DNA of 64,000 bases from Cyanobacteria bacterium FACHB-DQ100. Lineage in GTDB: Bacteria; Cyanobacteriota; Cyanobacteriia; Leptolyngbyales; Leptolyngbyaceae. The notes beneath the pieces are model-generated. The model made no database searches, was not told the origin of the DNA, and was given only the letters and a program-made list of their open reading frames with translations. Both the position numbers and the translations under genes were made by a program. The number at the start of each line of letters is the position of its first letter. Positions within the stretch are counted from its first letter, which is position 1. Shown here one piece after another: positions 43,765-52,042 of this stretch. The stretch is from the NCBI GenBank assembly GCA_014695195.1, contig JACJNW010000041.1:124001-188000 (forward strand), in the 5' to 3' direction.

Positions 43765-44214
43765 TTAGTAGCGATATCCTTCTTCGTCAGCCGGATCGCC
43801 ATAGGGATCTTGACTTGCAGGCGTCACATCGCCATAACCTTGATCAGCCGGATCGCCGTAGGGATCTTGGCTTGCAGGCATCACATCACCATACCCCTGA
43901 CCATATTGATTAGCCGGATCACCGTAGGGATCTTGGCTTGCAGGCATCACATCACCATACCCCTGACCATATTGATTAGCCGGATCACCGTAGGGATCTT
44001 GGCTTGCAGGCATCACATCACCATATCCCTGACCATATTGATTAGCCGGATCGCCATAGGGATCTTGGCTTGCAGGCATCGCATCGCCATAACCTTGATC
44101 AGCCGGATCGCCATAGGGATCTTGGCTTGCAGGACGGGGGCGACGCTCTTCTTCGGATGAATTTTCATCACCTAAAAAAGCACCAGCAACTCTTCTAAAA
44201 ATATCGTCAACCAT
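43765..44214 (-). CDS. Tandem-repeat protein (PASQDPYGDPA units)
   Basis: A 149-residue protein. The N-terminus MVDDIFRRVAGAFLGDENSS resembles a short amphipathic helix; from residue 28 there are six consecutive units beginning PASQDPYGDPA, three of them identical 22-mers ending NQYGQGYGDVM. The sequence is acidic, glycine/tyrosine/proline rich and predicted disordered. I recognise no family. DNA identity across the units points to recent expansion. A scaffold or phase-separation-like role is speculation. A lipoprotein gene lies 31 bases upstream on the same strand. Confidence 0.7.
   Translation of the reverse strand: MVDDIFRRVAGAFLGDENSSEEERRPRPASQDPYGDPADQGYGDAMPASQDPYGDPANQYGQGYGDVMPASQDPYGDPANQYGQGYGDVMPASQDPYGDPANQYGQGYGDVMPASQDPYGDPADQGYGDVTPASQDPYGDPADEEGYRY
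43768..44133. repeat. In-gene tandem repeat, 66- and 57-base units
   Basis: Five full units and one partial unit within the repeat-protein gene: units of 57, 66, 66, 66 and 57 bases and a final 54-base partial unit, nearly identical at the DNA level (for example CTTGGCTTGCAGGCATCACA recurs in register). Length differences are multiples of three, so the frame is kept, as expected for slippage or unequal crossing-over under coding constraint. Confidence 0.85.
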
Positions 44215-44245
44215 GATCTAATCTCCAAATAAGGTTTTACTCAAT

Positions 44246-44734
44246 CTAGAAGCCCGCCGATCGCGCTTCGGGCAAACTAGTTAAATCGCGTCCGCTTGGT
44301 CGGTTGTTGTATCCCTGAAACTGTTCATATTGCCGCGCTTCTGATGCTGGAACCTGAATTCCTTCACGCGGCGGTGTCACCCACTGCACCCGTTTCTGAG
44401 CATCCCGGTAGTAAACCCGACCATTTTTCGACATGTAATACTGCGGTTGTTGACCCTTGGCGGCTTGGGACTTTTTGTGCTGGTTGTAGAGGTAATACAA
44501 CGCTGCTGCACCTGCTAAGGTTACTGCTGCTTTTTGGCCCGTCGATAGTCCTTGTTTTTTAGGTCGCGCTGGCGCATTCGGTGCACCGTTTGGAGCAGAC
44601 GCGATTCGAGCGTCATCGATCCGAGTTTGTTGATTGCTACCACCACCACATGCAGCGACAAATGGCACCATCATTAGACAGGACAGAAACCATGAAGCAA
44701 GTTTTGTTCCTTTCTGAGACTTGAATAAAATCAT
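44246..44734 (-). CDS. Predicted lipoprotein, conserved in cyanobacteria
   Basis: A 162-residue protein with a signal peptide (LASWFLSCLMMVPFVAAC) and a lipobox VAAC followed by GGG, predicting an acylated Cys. A second hydrophobic stretch (AAVTLAGAAALYYLYN, about 69-84) is next to a basic KKSQAAKGQQPQYY segment. The C-terminal YYMSKNGRVYYRDAQKRVQWVTPP recurs in cyanobacterial hypotheticals. No function known. Likely co-transcribed with the repeat protein 31 bases downstream. Confidence 0.7.
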   Translation of the reverse strand: MILFKSQKGTKLASWFLSCLMMVPFVAACGGGSNQQTRIDDARIASAPNGAPNAPARPKKQGLSTGQKAAVTLAGAAALYYLYNQHKKSQAAKGQQPQYYMSKNGRVYYRDAQKRVQWVTPPREGIQVPASEARQYEQFQGYNNRPSGRDLTSLPEARSAGF

Positions 44735-45018
44735 TTCCTACCTCGCCACCTCGTTGTTCTGTATAAAAGTTTTTGTAGGTTGTACGCCTTTAACTGTGAC
44801 CGGAAGTGAATTAGCTTCCCTCGCACTTGTGATAGAGATAGCGAAAGCCTGAGGTATGAGACTGTGGCGAGTCGCACCTGTACCAAGATCTGTAGTGCGG
44901 ATCTAGAGACCTGGTATTACACGGGCTAGACGGAACCTCAGACGAGGGGGATGATGGCTAGGAAATCAAGGAATTTCTTTCGTCAGTCCTGGAAGAGTGA
45001 TCAAAAATCGCAAATAAA
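44735..45018. other. Intergenic region between the lipoprotein and DUF4079 genes
   Basis: Together with the terminator at 45019-45052 this is a 331-base gap holding the promoter of the lipoprotein gene. A 26-codon plus-strand frame (44951-45031, MMARKSRNFFRQ start) has GAGGGGG directly before it, but it ends inside the DUF4079 terminator, so it is probably chance. Nothing else is recognisable. Confidence 0.35.
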
Positions 45019-45052
45019 AATCCGAAGGTAGGATCGCTCCTGCCTTCGGATT
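45019..45052 (-). terminator. Rho-independent terminator of the DUF4079 gene
   Basis: AATCCGAAGGTAGGA (45019-45033) pairs with TCCTGCCTTCGGATT (45038-45052) with one mismatch. On the minus strand it is followed by TTTTTATTTGCGATTTTTGA, a good U-rich tail. Confidence 0.88.
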
Positions 45053-45065
45053 AGATTGAGTTGAA

Positions 45066-45536
45066 TTACATTCGGTTAATGATGTTCTGCACGATCAGCA
45101 TTCCGGTTACAGCTTGCCATCCGAATAATCCAGTAATCACCACATTGATCAAGATATGGCTCATTCGTGCCCATTCCTGACCTTTCTGCATAAACGGGGT
45201 GAGTGAAGCTGAGATTGCAATTAAGCAGGTCATGCCTAGTCCTGCAACTAAATGGGGATTGACAAAAAGCTTGCCGCTATTAATGTAAGTTGCGCCCATT
45301 GCTCCAACTGAACCCACCACCATCAAAGTCAACACGATCGCACCAATTTGATGATGTTTGATGTTGAATTTCTGCTTGATGAGCTGTTTTTTCAGGTCGC
45401 CTTCTGCCGATCGAGTCCGTCGCCATTGGAATCCTGTGTACAGCGCATAGCTTGTCAGCGCTAGCAACACCCACATCAAAACAGGGTGAACAAACTGACT
45501 GTAGACTTTGAGGGTGTGAAGGATGTCAGGCGACAT
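45066..45536 (-). CDS. DUF4079 membrane protein
   Basis: A 156-residue protein with four predicted helices (about 12-34, 63-84, 91-112, 130-150). The HPVLMWVLLALTSYALYTG and KHHQIGAIVLTLMVVGSVGAMG segments match the cyanobacterial/plastid DUF4079 family, whose helices carry conserved His (H17, H61, H62) suggestive of haem binding. Function is not established; a cytochrome-b561-like redox role is speculation. It has its own terminator; purH lies 45 bases upstream on the same strand. Confidence 0.8.
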   Translation of the reverse strand: MSPDILHTLKVYSQFVHPVLMWVLLALTSYALYTGFQWRRTRSAEGDLKKQLIKQKFNIKHHQIGAIVLTLMVVGSVGAMGATYINSGKLFVNPHLVAGLGMTCLIAISASLTPFMQKGQEWARMSHILINVVITGLFGWQAVTGMLIVQNIINRM

Positions 45537-45581
45537 AGGGGATGTGTTTCGTGAGAACTGTAATAAAACTTAGCACAATTT

Positions 45582-47117
45582 CTAATGCAGAAAGTGACGA
45601 ATTCCGGTAAGCACCATCACGATTCCAAGCTCGTTGGCAGCAGCGATCGAGTCGGCGTCTCTCATACTGCCTCCGGGCTGAACGATCGCGCTAATTCCCG
45701 CCGCCGCCGCCGTTCGCACCGAATCATCAAACGGGAAAAAGCCATCGCTAGCTAGCACTGCACCGTTTACTTTGTCTCCTGCTTGTTCGAGTGCGATTTT
45801 GACAGAACCGACGCGATTCATTTGTCCGGCTCCAACTCCTAACGTGGTGCGATCGCGACTGACGACGATTGCGTTTGATTTCACGTGCTTACAAATCTTC
45901 CAGGCAAACAGCAATTCTGCAAGCTGTTCGGGAGTTGGCTTTCTTTCGGTGACAAACTGCCAATTGTTTGGATCGGCAACAATATCATCTGCTGCCTGTA
46001 CTAAAAACCCGCCTGCAATTTGTTTAATGTTCTCTTTTGCACCATTGCTCAAATCTAGGAGAACTAACACTCGTAAATTCTGCTTTGCCTGCAAGATGGT
46101 TTGAGCTTCTGGATCAATTCCAGGCGCAACTACGCATTCTAGGAAGGTTTTGGTTAAGGCGGTCGCGGTTGCAGGGTCGATCGCTCGATTCAATGCCACA
46201 ATGCCACCAAATGCAGAAGTCGAATCTGCGTTAAACGCCTTCTCATACGCTTCGGAAATTGATCCGCCCATGGCTGATCCACAAGGGTTGTTGTGCTTGA
46301 TGATCGTTGCAGCGGGATCATCGTGAATAAATTCAGCAATAATCGATCGTGCTGCTTCCAAATCAACCAGATTGTTGTAGCTCAGTTCTTTTCCCTGAAG
46401 CTTTGTTGCGGCTGCCCAGCCGGTTGCAACGGCTCCGGTTTGATACCATGCTGCGGGTTGATGTGGATTTTCTCCGTAGCGTAAGGCTTGAATTTGCGTT
46501 CCTGTTAGAGTGAACGAGGTTGATGCTGATTGTGTTTGCTTTTCTAGATAAGCTGCGATCGCTTGATCGTAACTTGCAGTATGTTTGAAGGCTTGGAGTG
46601 AGCAGTGTTGGCGGAATGCGATCGAGGCTTCTCCATTCTTCCGAAGCTCCTCAAGGTAAGCATTGTACTGATTGGGATTGCACAACACGGTGAGGTTTGC
46701 AAAGTTCTTAGCCGAAGCGCGAATCATGGCAGGGCCGCCGATATCGATTTGTTCGATCGCGTCTTCGAGCGAGACATCCGGTTTCGCGATCGTCTGCTCA
46801 AACGGGTAAAGATTGACCACGACCAGATCGATCGGGCGAATGTTCTGCGCTTCCAAATCTGCTACATGCTCCGGTAAATCTCGACGCGCCAGAATTCCGC
46901 CATGAATCCGAGGATGCAGCGTTTTGACTCGTCCGCCTAAAATTTCAGGAGATCCGGTGTAGTCTGAAACCTTTGTCACAGGCAATCCGGCTGTTTTCAA
47001 TGCCTGAGCCGTTCCGCCACTGCTAATCAAATCAAAGCCAAATTCTTCGACTAACTGTTTTGCAAGCTCGATTAATCCCGTTTTGTCGGAGACGCTCAAT
47101 AATGCTAAACGTGCCAT
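45582..47117 (-). CDS. purH: Bifunctional AICAR transformylase/IMP cyclohydrolase
   Basis: A 511-residue enzyme from the ATG at 47115-47117 (MARLALLSVSDKTGLIELA). The open frame extends 54 codons upstream but only the internal start has the family N-terminus. The cyclohydrolase domain (about 1-190, SSGGTAQAL and GRVKTLHPRIHGG) precedes the transformylase domain (about 200-511, GENPHQPAAWY, KHNNPCG, FPFDDSV). It performs the last two steps of IMP synthesis. Divergent from the esterase with 72 bases between starts. Confidence 0.95.
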   Translation of the reverse strand: MARLALLSVSDKTGLIELAKQLVEEFGFDLISSGGTAQALKTAGLPVTKVSDYTGSPEILGGRVKTLHPRIHGGILARRDLPEHVADLEAQNIRPIDLVVVNLYPFEQTIAKPDVSLEDAIEQIDIGGPAMIRASAKNFANLTVLCNPNQYNAYLEELRKNGEASIAFRQHCSLQAFKHTASYDQAIAAYLEKQTQSASTSFTLTGTQIQALRYGENPHQPAAWYQTGAVATGWAAATKLQGKELSYNNLVDLEAARSIIAEFIHDDPAATIIKHNNPCGSAMGGSISEAYEKAFNADSTSAFGGIVALNRAIDPATATALTKTFLECVVAPGIDPEAQTILQAKQNLRVLVLLDLSNGAKENIKQIAGGFLVQAADDIVADPNNWQFVTERKPTPEQLAELLFAWKICKHVKSNAIVVSRDRTTLGVGAGQMNRVGSVKIALEQAGDKVNGAVLASDGFFPFDDSVRTAAAAGISAIVQPGGSMRDADSIAAANELGIVMVLTGIRHFLH

Positions 47118-47189
47118 CGATTTAGTTCCCAAGTAAAAAGAGATCTTTAAGCATAGCGTTACAATCAGCAGGATGAGTGATGAAATTCT

Positions 47190-47819
47190 ATGGCACTGAA
47201 CGCGATCGCAATTCCCGCAAAATCTGGCACTCCCAAAGGCTCGATCGTCATCCTGCACGGCTGGGGATCGAATGCTCAAGATGTTGCATTTCTCTGCTCA
47301 CTTTTGGAGTTACCGGATATTCAATTTTTCATTCCTGATGCGCCGTTCCCGCATCCCTACAGCACTCAGGGAAAAATGTGGTATGACCTCTCGTATGCCA
47401 ACTTTCAAGCTGATTTCACGCAACAATCAGACTTACAAACGAGCCGAAAAGCTTTGATCGACTGGCTGAACTCGCTCGAAGCGCAGTCTGGAATTCCTTT
47501 ATCTCGCACGATTCTTGGCGGTTTTTCTCAAGGTGGTGCAATGACTTTAGAGGTGGGATTGTCGTTACCGTTAGCCGGATTAATGGTTCTGAGCGGCTAT
47601 CAACACGGGGCATTGAATCCTAGCAAAGAAATTCCACCGATTCTGATGGTGCATGGACGGCAGGATCAGGTTGTGCCGATCGCTGCCGCCCATCGAGCCA
47701 AGGCGAATTTAGAGCGATTGAAGGCATCGATCGAATATCGTGAGTTCGATATGGGACACGAAATTTCGCCGTTAGTATTAAACGAAGTTTATGCGTTTGT
47801 GCAGAAAGCTTTGCTGTAA
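47190..47819 (+). CDS. Phospholipase/carboxylesterase-type alpha/beta hydrolase
   Basis: A 209-residue cytosolic hydrolase with HGWGSNAQD near the N-terminus (oxyanion region) and the nucleophile elbow GGFSQGGAM (Ser at about residue 113). The likely Asp and His are in HGRQDQVVPI and MGHEISP. It belongs to the carboxylesterase/acyl-protein thioesterase group; substrate unknown. Confidence 0.9.
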   Translation: MALNAIAIPAKSGTPKGSIVILHGWGSNAQDVAFLCSLLELPDIQFFIPDAPFPHPYSTQGKMWYDLSYANFQADFTQQSDLQTSRKALIDWLNSLEAQSGIPLSRTILGGFSQGGAMTLEVGLSLPLAGLMVLSGYQHGALNPSKEIPPILMVHGRQDQVVPIAAAHRAKANLERLKASIEYREFDMGHEISPLVLNEVYAFVQKALL

Positions 47820-47916
47820 ATGGTAAAGGTTTGCCGTAGATGGTACACATCCCCAGAAATAGCGTGATCAGGGATAGGCTGAGAGATAGAGTGGCTGAAA
47901 CGAATTCGTTAAAGAT

Positions 47917-48197
47917 ATGAAAAAGGTTTCATCTACTGACTTACCTCCTGAAGCTCAGGCAACACTCCAGCAAATTCAATCTGGAGGTAATTTTCCTTAC
48001 CCTCAAGATGGTTCTGTCTTCAAGAACTTGGAAAAAAACTTCCGATTAAACCCCAAAATTACTATTTGGAATATACCGCTGAAACTCCTGGAAGTGCTAA
48101 TCGTGGACAGCGACGACTTATAGTTGGTCAAGGCGGCGAGATCTATTACACAGATGACCATTACAATGGCTTTCAGGAGGTTATCATTGCCTCTTAG
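47917..48197 (+). pseudogene. Barnase/RNase Sa-type ribonuclease, frame broken at an A7 run
   Basis: The first frame reads MKKVSSTDLPPEAQATLQQI and NFPYPQDGSVFKNLEKN to 48039; the remainder of the same family continues in the -1 frame as LPIKPQNYYLEYTAETPG, NRGQRRLIVGQG and EIYYTDDHYNGF to a TAG at 48195-48197. Joined, the 93 residues carry the guanyl-specific RNase catalytic set (Glu in LEYT, Arg in RGQRR, His in DDHY). The break lies exactly on A-AAA-AAC (48033-48039), a canonical -1 slippery heptamer. It is therefore either a homopolymer deletion, a sequencing error or a programmed frameshift. The intact barstar gene starts 16 bases later. No signal peptide is seen. Confidence 0.75.
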
Positions 48198-48213
48198 TTA
48201 ACGGAGGAAACCT

Positions 48214-48588
48214 GTGCAGTTACAGCAACGTTCCGCACTTGATCTGCAAGCGGAAGCCGTAAAGAGCGCTTCTCAACCGGAAGTAAAGGTTTTTTATTTA
48301 GATGGCAGAAAGATTGCCAGTAAGGAGGAATTTCTGCGAGAAGTGGCTGAAGCTATGGATTTTCCAACTTACTTTGGTTACAACTGGGATGCGTTTGACG
48401 AGTGTATTCGCGACCTAAATTGGTTGCCTGCTCAAAAATACATCGTCATTTATGATCGTCCCGACATTTTCGCAAGAGCGCAGCCCGAACAGTGGCAAAT
48501 CGCTCAGGAGATTCTTCAATCTGCGGCGCACCACTGGCAGGAATCCGGTCGGTTAATGGAAGTTTGGGTTCTATCACTTCTAAACTAA
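48214..48588 (+). CDS. Barstar-family ribonuclease inhibitor
   Basis: A 124-residue protein with a GTG start at 48214 preceded by a very good GGAGG (six bases away). VFYLDGRKIASKEEFLREVAEAM is the barstar beta1-alpha1, and FGYNWDAFDECIRDL the family's interface helix and Asp region that plugs the RNase active site. It follows a barnase-like RNase, a classic toxin-inhibitor or self-protection pair. The inhibitor is intact although the RNase frame is broken. Confidence 0.88.
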   Translation: MQLQQRSALDLQAEAVKSASQPEVKVFYLDGRKIASKEEFLREVAEAMDFPTYFGYNWDAFDECIRDLNWLPAQKYIVIYDRPDIFARAQPEQWQIAQEILQSAAHHWQESGRLMEVWVLSLLN

Positions 48589-48707
48589 GTCTTTTCCTTT
48601 TTCAAATCTTGAATTAGCTCGATCGTAAACGAACATTTTATTCTGTTAATCGCCTCCGTCTTCTGAAGTAGAATTTGAACTTACGGGGAAACTAGCGGGA
48701 GGTTAGT

Positions 48708-48923
48708 ATGATGACTGCATTTCGTTCGGGACAACTAGATGTGTCCGCATTGACCGAAACAGATATCGCAGAACTGGCGACGCGCTTAGAGCAAGATGAT
48801 TACACCGATGCGTTTGAAGGGCTGAAGGACTGGCATTTACTTAGAGCGATCGCGTTTCAACGTCCAGAATTAGTCGAACCGTATCTTTATCTACTGGATT
48901 TAGAAGCGTTTGATGAGTCGTGA
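48708..48923 (+). CDS. DUF2555 cyanobacterial small protein
   Basis: A 71-residue acidic protein with GGAGG eight bases upstream of the tandem ATGATG start. The sequence LTETDIAELATRLEQDDY, then AFEGLKDWHLLRAIAFQRPELVEPY, is a compact helical domain matching, from memory, DUF2555, confined to cyanobacteria. Function unknown. The stop overlaps the coaBC start (TGATG), so the two are translationally coupled. Confidence 0.72.
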   Translation: MMTAFRSGQLDVSALTETDIAELATRLEQDDYTDAFEGLKDWHLLRAIAFQRPELVEPYLYLLDLEAFDES

Positions 48924-50128
48924 TGCCCAGTCAGCGAGTTTTATTTGGTATCACAGGCGGGATTGCAGCTTATAAAGTGTGCAATGTAGTTTCGGCATTG
49001 GCAAAAGAAGGGATTGAAGTCCGAGTCATTCTCACCGATTCGGCTCAAGCGTTCGTTTCACCATTGACGTTTGCAACACTGAGCCGTCATCCCGCTTATG
49101 TCGATCGCACGTTTTGGGATGCTTCAAACGATCGTCCACTGCATATCGAACTTGGTGAATGGGCTGATCTGTTTGTGATCGCTCCCCTAACGGCGAACAC
49201 CTTAGCAAAATTAACTTACGGACTGTCAGATAATTTATTAACCAACACGGTACTCGCTTCAATTTGCCCGGTATTGTTAGCCCCTGCAATGAATACCGAT
49301 ATGTGGGAGCAACGATCGACCCAACGCAACTGGCGCGAATTGCTAATTGATCCTCGTTACCATTCGGCTGATCCAAGTGCGGGAATTTTAGCGTGCGATC
49401 GCGTCGGGACTGGACGCATGGCAGAACCGGAAGAATTACTTGTACAGATCCGATCGCTATTACACACAAAAGGAAAACGAGACTTAGCCGGAAAGCGCGT
49501 TTTAATCAGCGCAGGTGGAACGCGAGAACATTTTGATCCAGTGCGGTTTATTGGTAATCCCTCAACCGGGAAAATGGGCGTGGCGATCGCGCAAGCGGCT
49601 CTACATCGCGGCGCACAAGTCACCCTGGTTCATGCTCCGATCAACTCGCATCTCCTTGCTCCGCTCCGCAATGTTCGCTTAGTTCCTGTCATGAGTTCCG
49701 CTGAAATGCAGCAGGCAATGAAAGACCATCTTAGTGTTGCGGATTATATTGTCATGTCTGCTGCGGTCGGTGATGTACGTTCTGATCTCTATAGCGATAC
49801 TAAACTTCCGAAAAATCAACTACCAACATCGTTAGATCTAGTTTCAATTCCTGATATCGTTGCTGAATTGTCAACTCTAAAGAAACCCCATCAAACTCTG
49901 GTCGGATTTGCAGCGCAGACTGGAGATTATGTTACGCCTGCGATCGACAAACTCAAGCGCAAAAACCTAGACGCGATCGTCGCCAATCCCGTTGATCAAC
50001 CCAATAGCGGGTTTGGAAGTGATACGAATCAGGCGGTGTTGATTGATCGCTCCGGTCGCCAACTCACCCTTCCAACCTGTAGCAAACTAGAACTGGCGCA
50101 TCAACTTTTTGACTTTCTTCAGGCTTAA
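48923..50128 (+). CDS. coaBC: Bifunctional phosphopantothenoylcysteine decarboxylase/synthetase
   Basis: A 401-residue enzyme from the ATG at 48923 overlapping the previous stop; GTG at 48920 would add one residue. The N-terminal flavodoxin-like CoaC domain (about 1-180, GITGGIAAYK, LAPAMNTDMWE with the catalytic Asn-Met, GILACDRVGTGRMAEP) joins the CoaB domain (about 190-400, ISAGGTREHFDPVRFIGN). It makes 4'-phosphopantetheine from phosphopantothenate and cysteine in CoA synthesis. Confidence 0.95.
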   Translation: MPSQRVLFGITGGIAAYKVCNVVSALAKEGIEVRVILTDSAQAFVSPLTFATLSRHPAYVDRTFWDASNDRPLHIELGEWADLFVIAPLTANTLAKLTYGLSDNLLTNTVLASICPVLLAPAMNTDMWEQRSTQRNWRELLIDPRYHSADPSAGILACDRVGTGRMAEPEELLVQIRSLLHTKGKRDLAGKRVLISAGGTREHFDPVRFIGNPSTGKMGVAIAQAALHRGAQVTLVHAPINSHLLAPLRNVRLVPVMSSAEMQQAMKDHLSVADYIVMSAAVGDVRSDLYSDTKLPKNQLPTSLDLVSIPDIVAELSTLKKPHQTLVGFAAQTGDYVTPAIDKLKRKNLDAIVANPVDQPNSGFGSDTNQAVLIDRSGRQLTLPTCSKLELAHQLFDFLQA

Positions 50129-50406
50129 TCCTTTTTGCCTTGCCAGTCGGGACAATTTGAATCCTCCCAGCCGAACGGATGAAATCCGCAAATCAAAGGG
50201 GTGCGCTTCTCGCGGCTGTACCCGTATGCAATCCCGTGATAATTCGCACAACCGCGACACGATTTGGGACGCGATGACTCTACCTCGCCAAACCCTTGCT
50301 GCGATCGCAAAATTTGCTGATTACTCTGCTGACGATGCCAATTGACATAATCAGCCTTACGCAAAAGATAATCGATTCGTCGAAGCGGGGTTCTAGCTGC
50401 ATCCAT
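50125..50406 (-). CDS. Small Cys-containing cyanobacterial protein
   Basis: A 93-residue protein, not recognised by function. The N-terminal half is basic and helical (RRIDYLLRKADYVNWHRQQ); the C-terminal half has CRGCANYHG, then LICGFHPFG and NCPDWQGK, four Cys plus His that could bind zinc or an Fe-S cluster. The stop overlaps convergent coaBC by four bases. The defined ATG and spacing of the Cys motifs support it as real. Confidence 0.65.
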   Translation of the reverse strand: MDAARTPLRRIDYLLRKADYVNWHRQQSNQQILRSQQGFGEVESSRPKSCRGCANYHGIAYGYSREKRTPLICGFHPFGWEDSNCPDWQGKKD

Positions 50407-50539
50407 TGGTTTAGGTTCCGGAGTAAGGACAACGTAGCGAAAGCCGAAACTTCAGAAGCACTCGCGCCCTGAATATTTTTAGATTATTCGGATTGAATCA
50501 GTTCGCGCCTCACTCCTACGTCTAATTTTTGACGCTGGT

Positions 50540-51928
50540 TTAGCTCGGATAAATCATGTGCTCCGGTCGCACGATTTGATCGAATTCTTCCCCCGTTAAA
50601 AAGCCTAGATCAATGCAAGCCTGCCGTAAGGTTGAATTCTCTTGATAAGCTTTGTATGCAACTTTCGCAGCCCGATCGTATCCAATCTTCGGATTCAGCG
50701 CAGTAACTAGCATCAATGAATTTTCGAGAAATTGGGTAATGCGATCGCGATTCGGTTGAATGCCTGCAACCATATGATCGGTGAATGAAGCACAAGCATC
50801 TGAGAGAATGCGAATCGAATGAATCAAGTTATGAATTAACACAGGCTTGAACACATTCAGTTCAAAGTTCCCTTGACTGGCAGCAATGCCGATCGCGCTA
50901 TCGTTTCCCATCACTTGCACACACACCATTGTCATCGCTTCACACTGAGTTGGATTGACTTTTCCCGGCATGATTGATGATCCCGGTTCATTCGCGGGTA
51001 AGACTAATTCTCCAAGTCCACATCGTGGGCCTGATCCCATCCAGCGCAAATCATTCGCAATCTTCATCAAGGCGCAAGCTAGTGTTTTGATCGCGCCACT
51101 GGTAAAGACGATCGCTTCATGCGCTGCTAATGCCGCAAATTTATTCGGCGCACTGACAAAGGACAATCCGGTTAACTTCGCGATTTCATCGGCTGATCGT
51201 TCTGCAAATTCTGGGTGCGTATTAATTCCAGTTCCGACTGCGGTTCCTCCGATCGCTAACTCATACAATCCCGGCAATGTTGCTTCAATGCGAACGATCG
51301 CTTGATCTAACTGTGCCACATAGCCCGAAAACTCTTGTCCCAGGGTGAGTGGAACTGCATCCATCAAATGAGTCCGCCCAATTTTGATAATGGTTTCAAA
51401 CTCGGCTGATTTTTCCTGCAACGCATCCCGCAGCTTTTTGATCATCGGTAACAATGATTGATGAATCGCTTCTGCTGCTGCAATGTGCATCGCTGTGGGA
51501 AACGTATCATTTGATGATTGCGACATATTAACGTGGTCATTTGGGTGAATTGGAGCTTTACTGCCTAAAATACCGCCAGCGAGATCGATCGCACGATTTG
51601 AAATTACCTCATTTGCGTTCATATTGGTCTGTGTTCCGCTTCCTGTCTGCCATACAGATAACGGAAAATGATCGTTTAGCTTTCCTTCGATCACTTCGTT
51701 CGCAGCTTGAATGATCAATTGGGCTTTTTCGGGTGGGAGCTTTCCTAAATCTTGATTGACGATCGCCGCTGCCTTTTTCAGAATTCCAAATGCCCGAATC
51801 AACTCGGTCGGCATCCTATCTTGTCCGATCGCGAAATACATCAAAGAGCGTTGCGTTTGTGCGCCCCAGTAGCGATCGTTGGGTACAGCGATCGCGCCCA
51901 TGCTGTCTGTTTCAGTTCTAGTGGTCAT
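50540..51928 (-). CDS. fumC: Class II fumarate hydratase
   Basis: A 462-residue protein from the ATG at 51926-51928 ([22 protein letters not shown]); an upstream start nine codons earlier is not favoured. The superfamily signature [16 protein letters not shown] (about residues 318-333) and the [14 protein letters not shown] and [12 protein letters not shown] motifs identify fumarase C. It interconverts fumarate and malate in the cyanobacterial TCA cycle and recycles fumarate from purine and arginine synthesis. Confidence 0.95.
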   Translation of the reverse strand: MTTRTETDSMGAIAVPNDRYWGAQTQRSLMYFAIGQDRMPTELIRAFGILKKAAAIVNQDLGKLPPEKAQLIIQAANEVIEGKLNDHFPLSVWQTGSGTQTNMNANEVISNRAIDLAGGILGSKAPIHPNDHVNMSQSSNDTFPTAMHIAAAEAIHQSLLPMIKKLRDALQEKSAEFETIIKIGRTHLMDAVPLTLGQEFSGYVAQLDQAIVRIEATLPGLYELAIGGTAVGTGINTHPEFAERSADEIAKLTGLSFVSAPNKFAALAAHEAIVFTSGAIKTLACALMKIANDLRWMGSGPRCGLGELVLPANEPGSSIMPGKVNPTQCEAMTMVCVQVMGNDSAIGIAASQGNFELNVFKPVLIHNLIHSIRILSDACASFTDHMVAGIQPNRDRITQFLENSLMLVTALNPKIGYDRAAKVAYKAYQENSTLRQACIDLGFLTGEEFDQIVRPEHMIYPS

Positions 51929-52042
51929 GTGAAGGCTTCCTTGTGCGATCGGCAATCTCTAGACTACGGGATCTGTGGCAAAGGGAAAAGCGAGACCGAA
52001 ACCGTATAATACAATCGCTCTGACAACTCTAAATTCGATCGT

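Noticed and set aside
43810-44160. A plus-strand repeat frame and possible CRISPR-like array
   Set aside because: The repeats are in-phase coding units of the minus-strand gene, without spacers of unique sequence; the plus-strand frame is only their mirror.
44951-45031. A 26-codon basic peptide frame with a purine-rich leader
   Set aside because: It ends inside the terminator stem of the opposite gene and has no other support; left as a note in the intergenic entry.
47118-47279. A longer N-terminus for purH
   Set aside because: The extra 54 codons overlap the divergent esterase start and do not match PurH; the internal MARLALLSVSDKTG start does.
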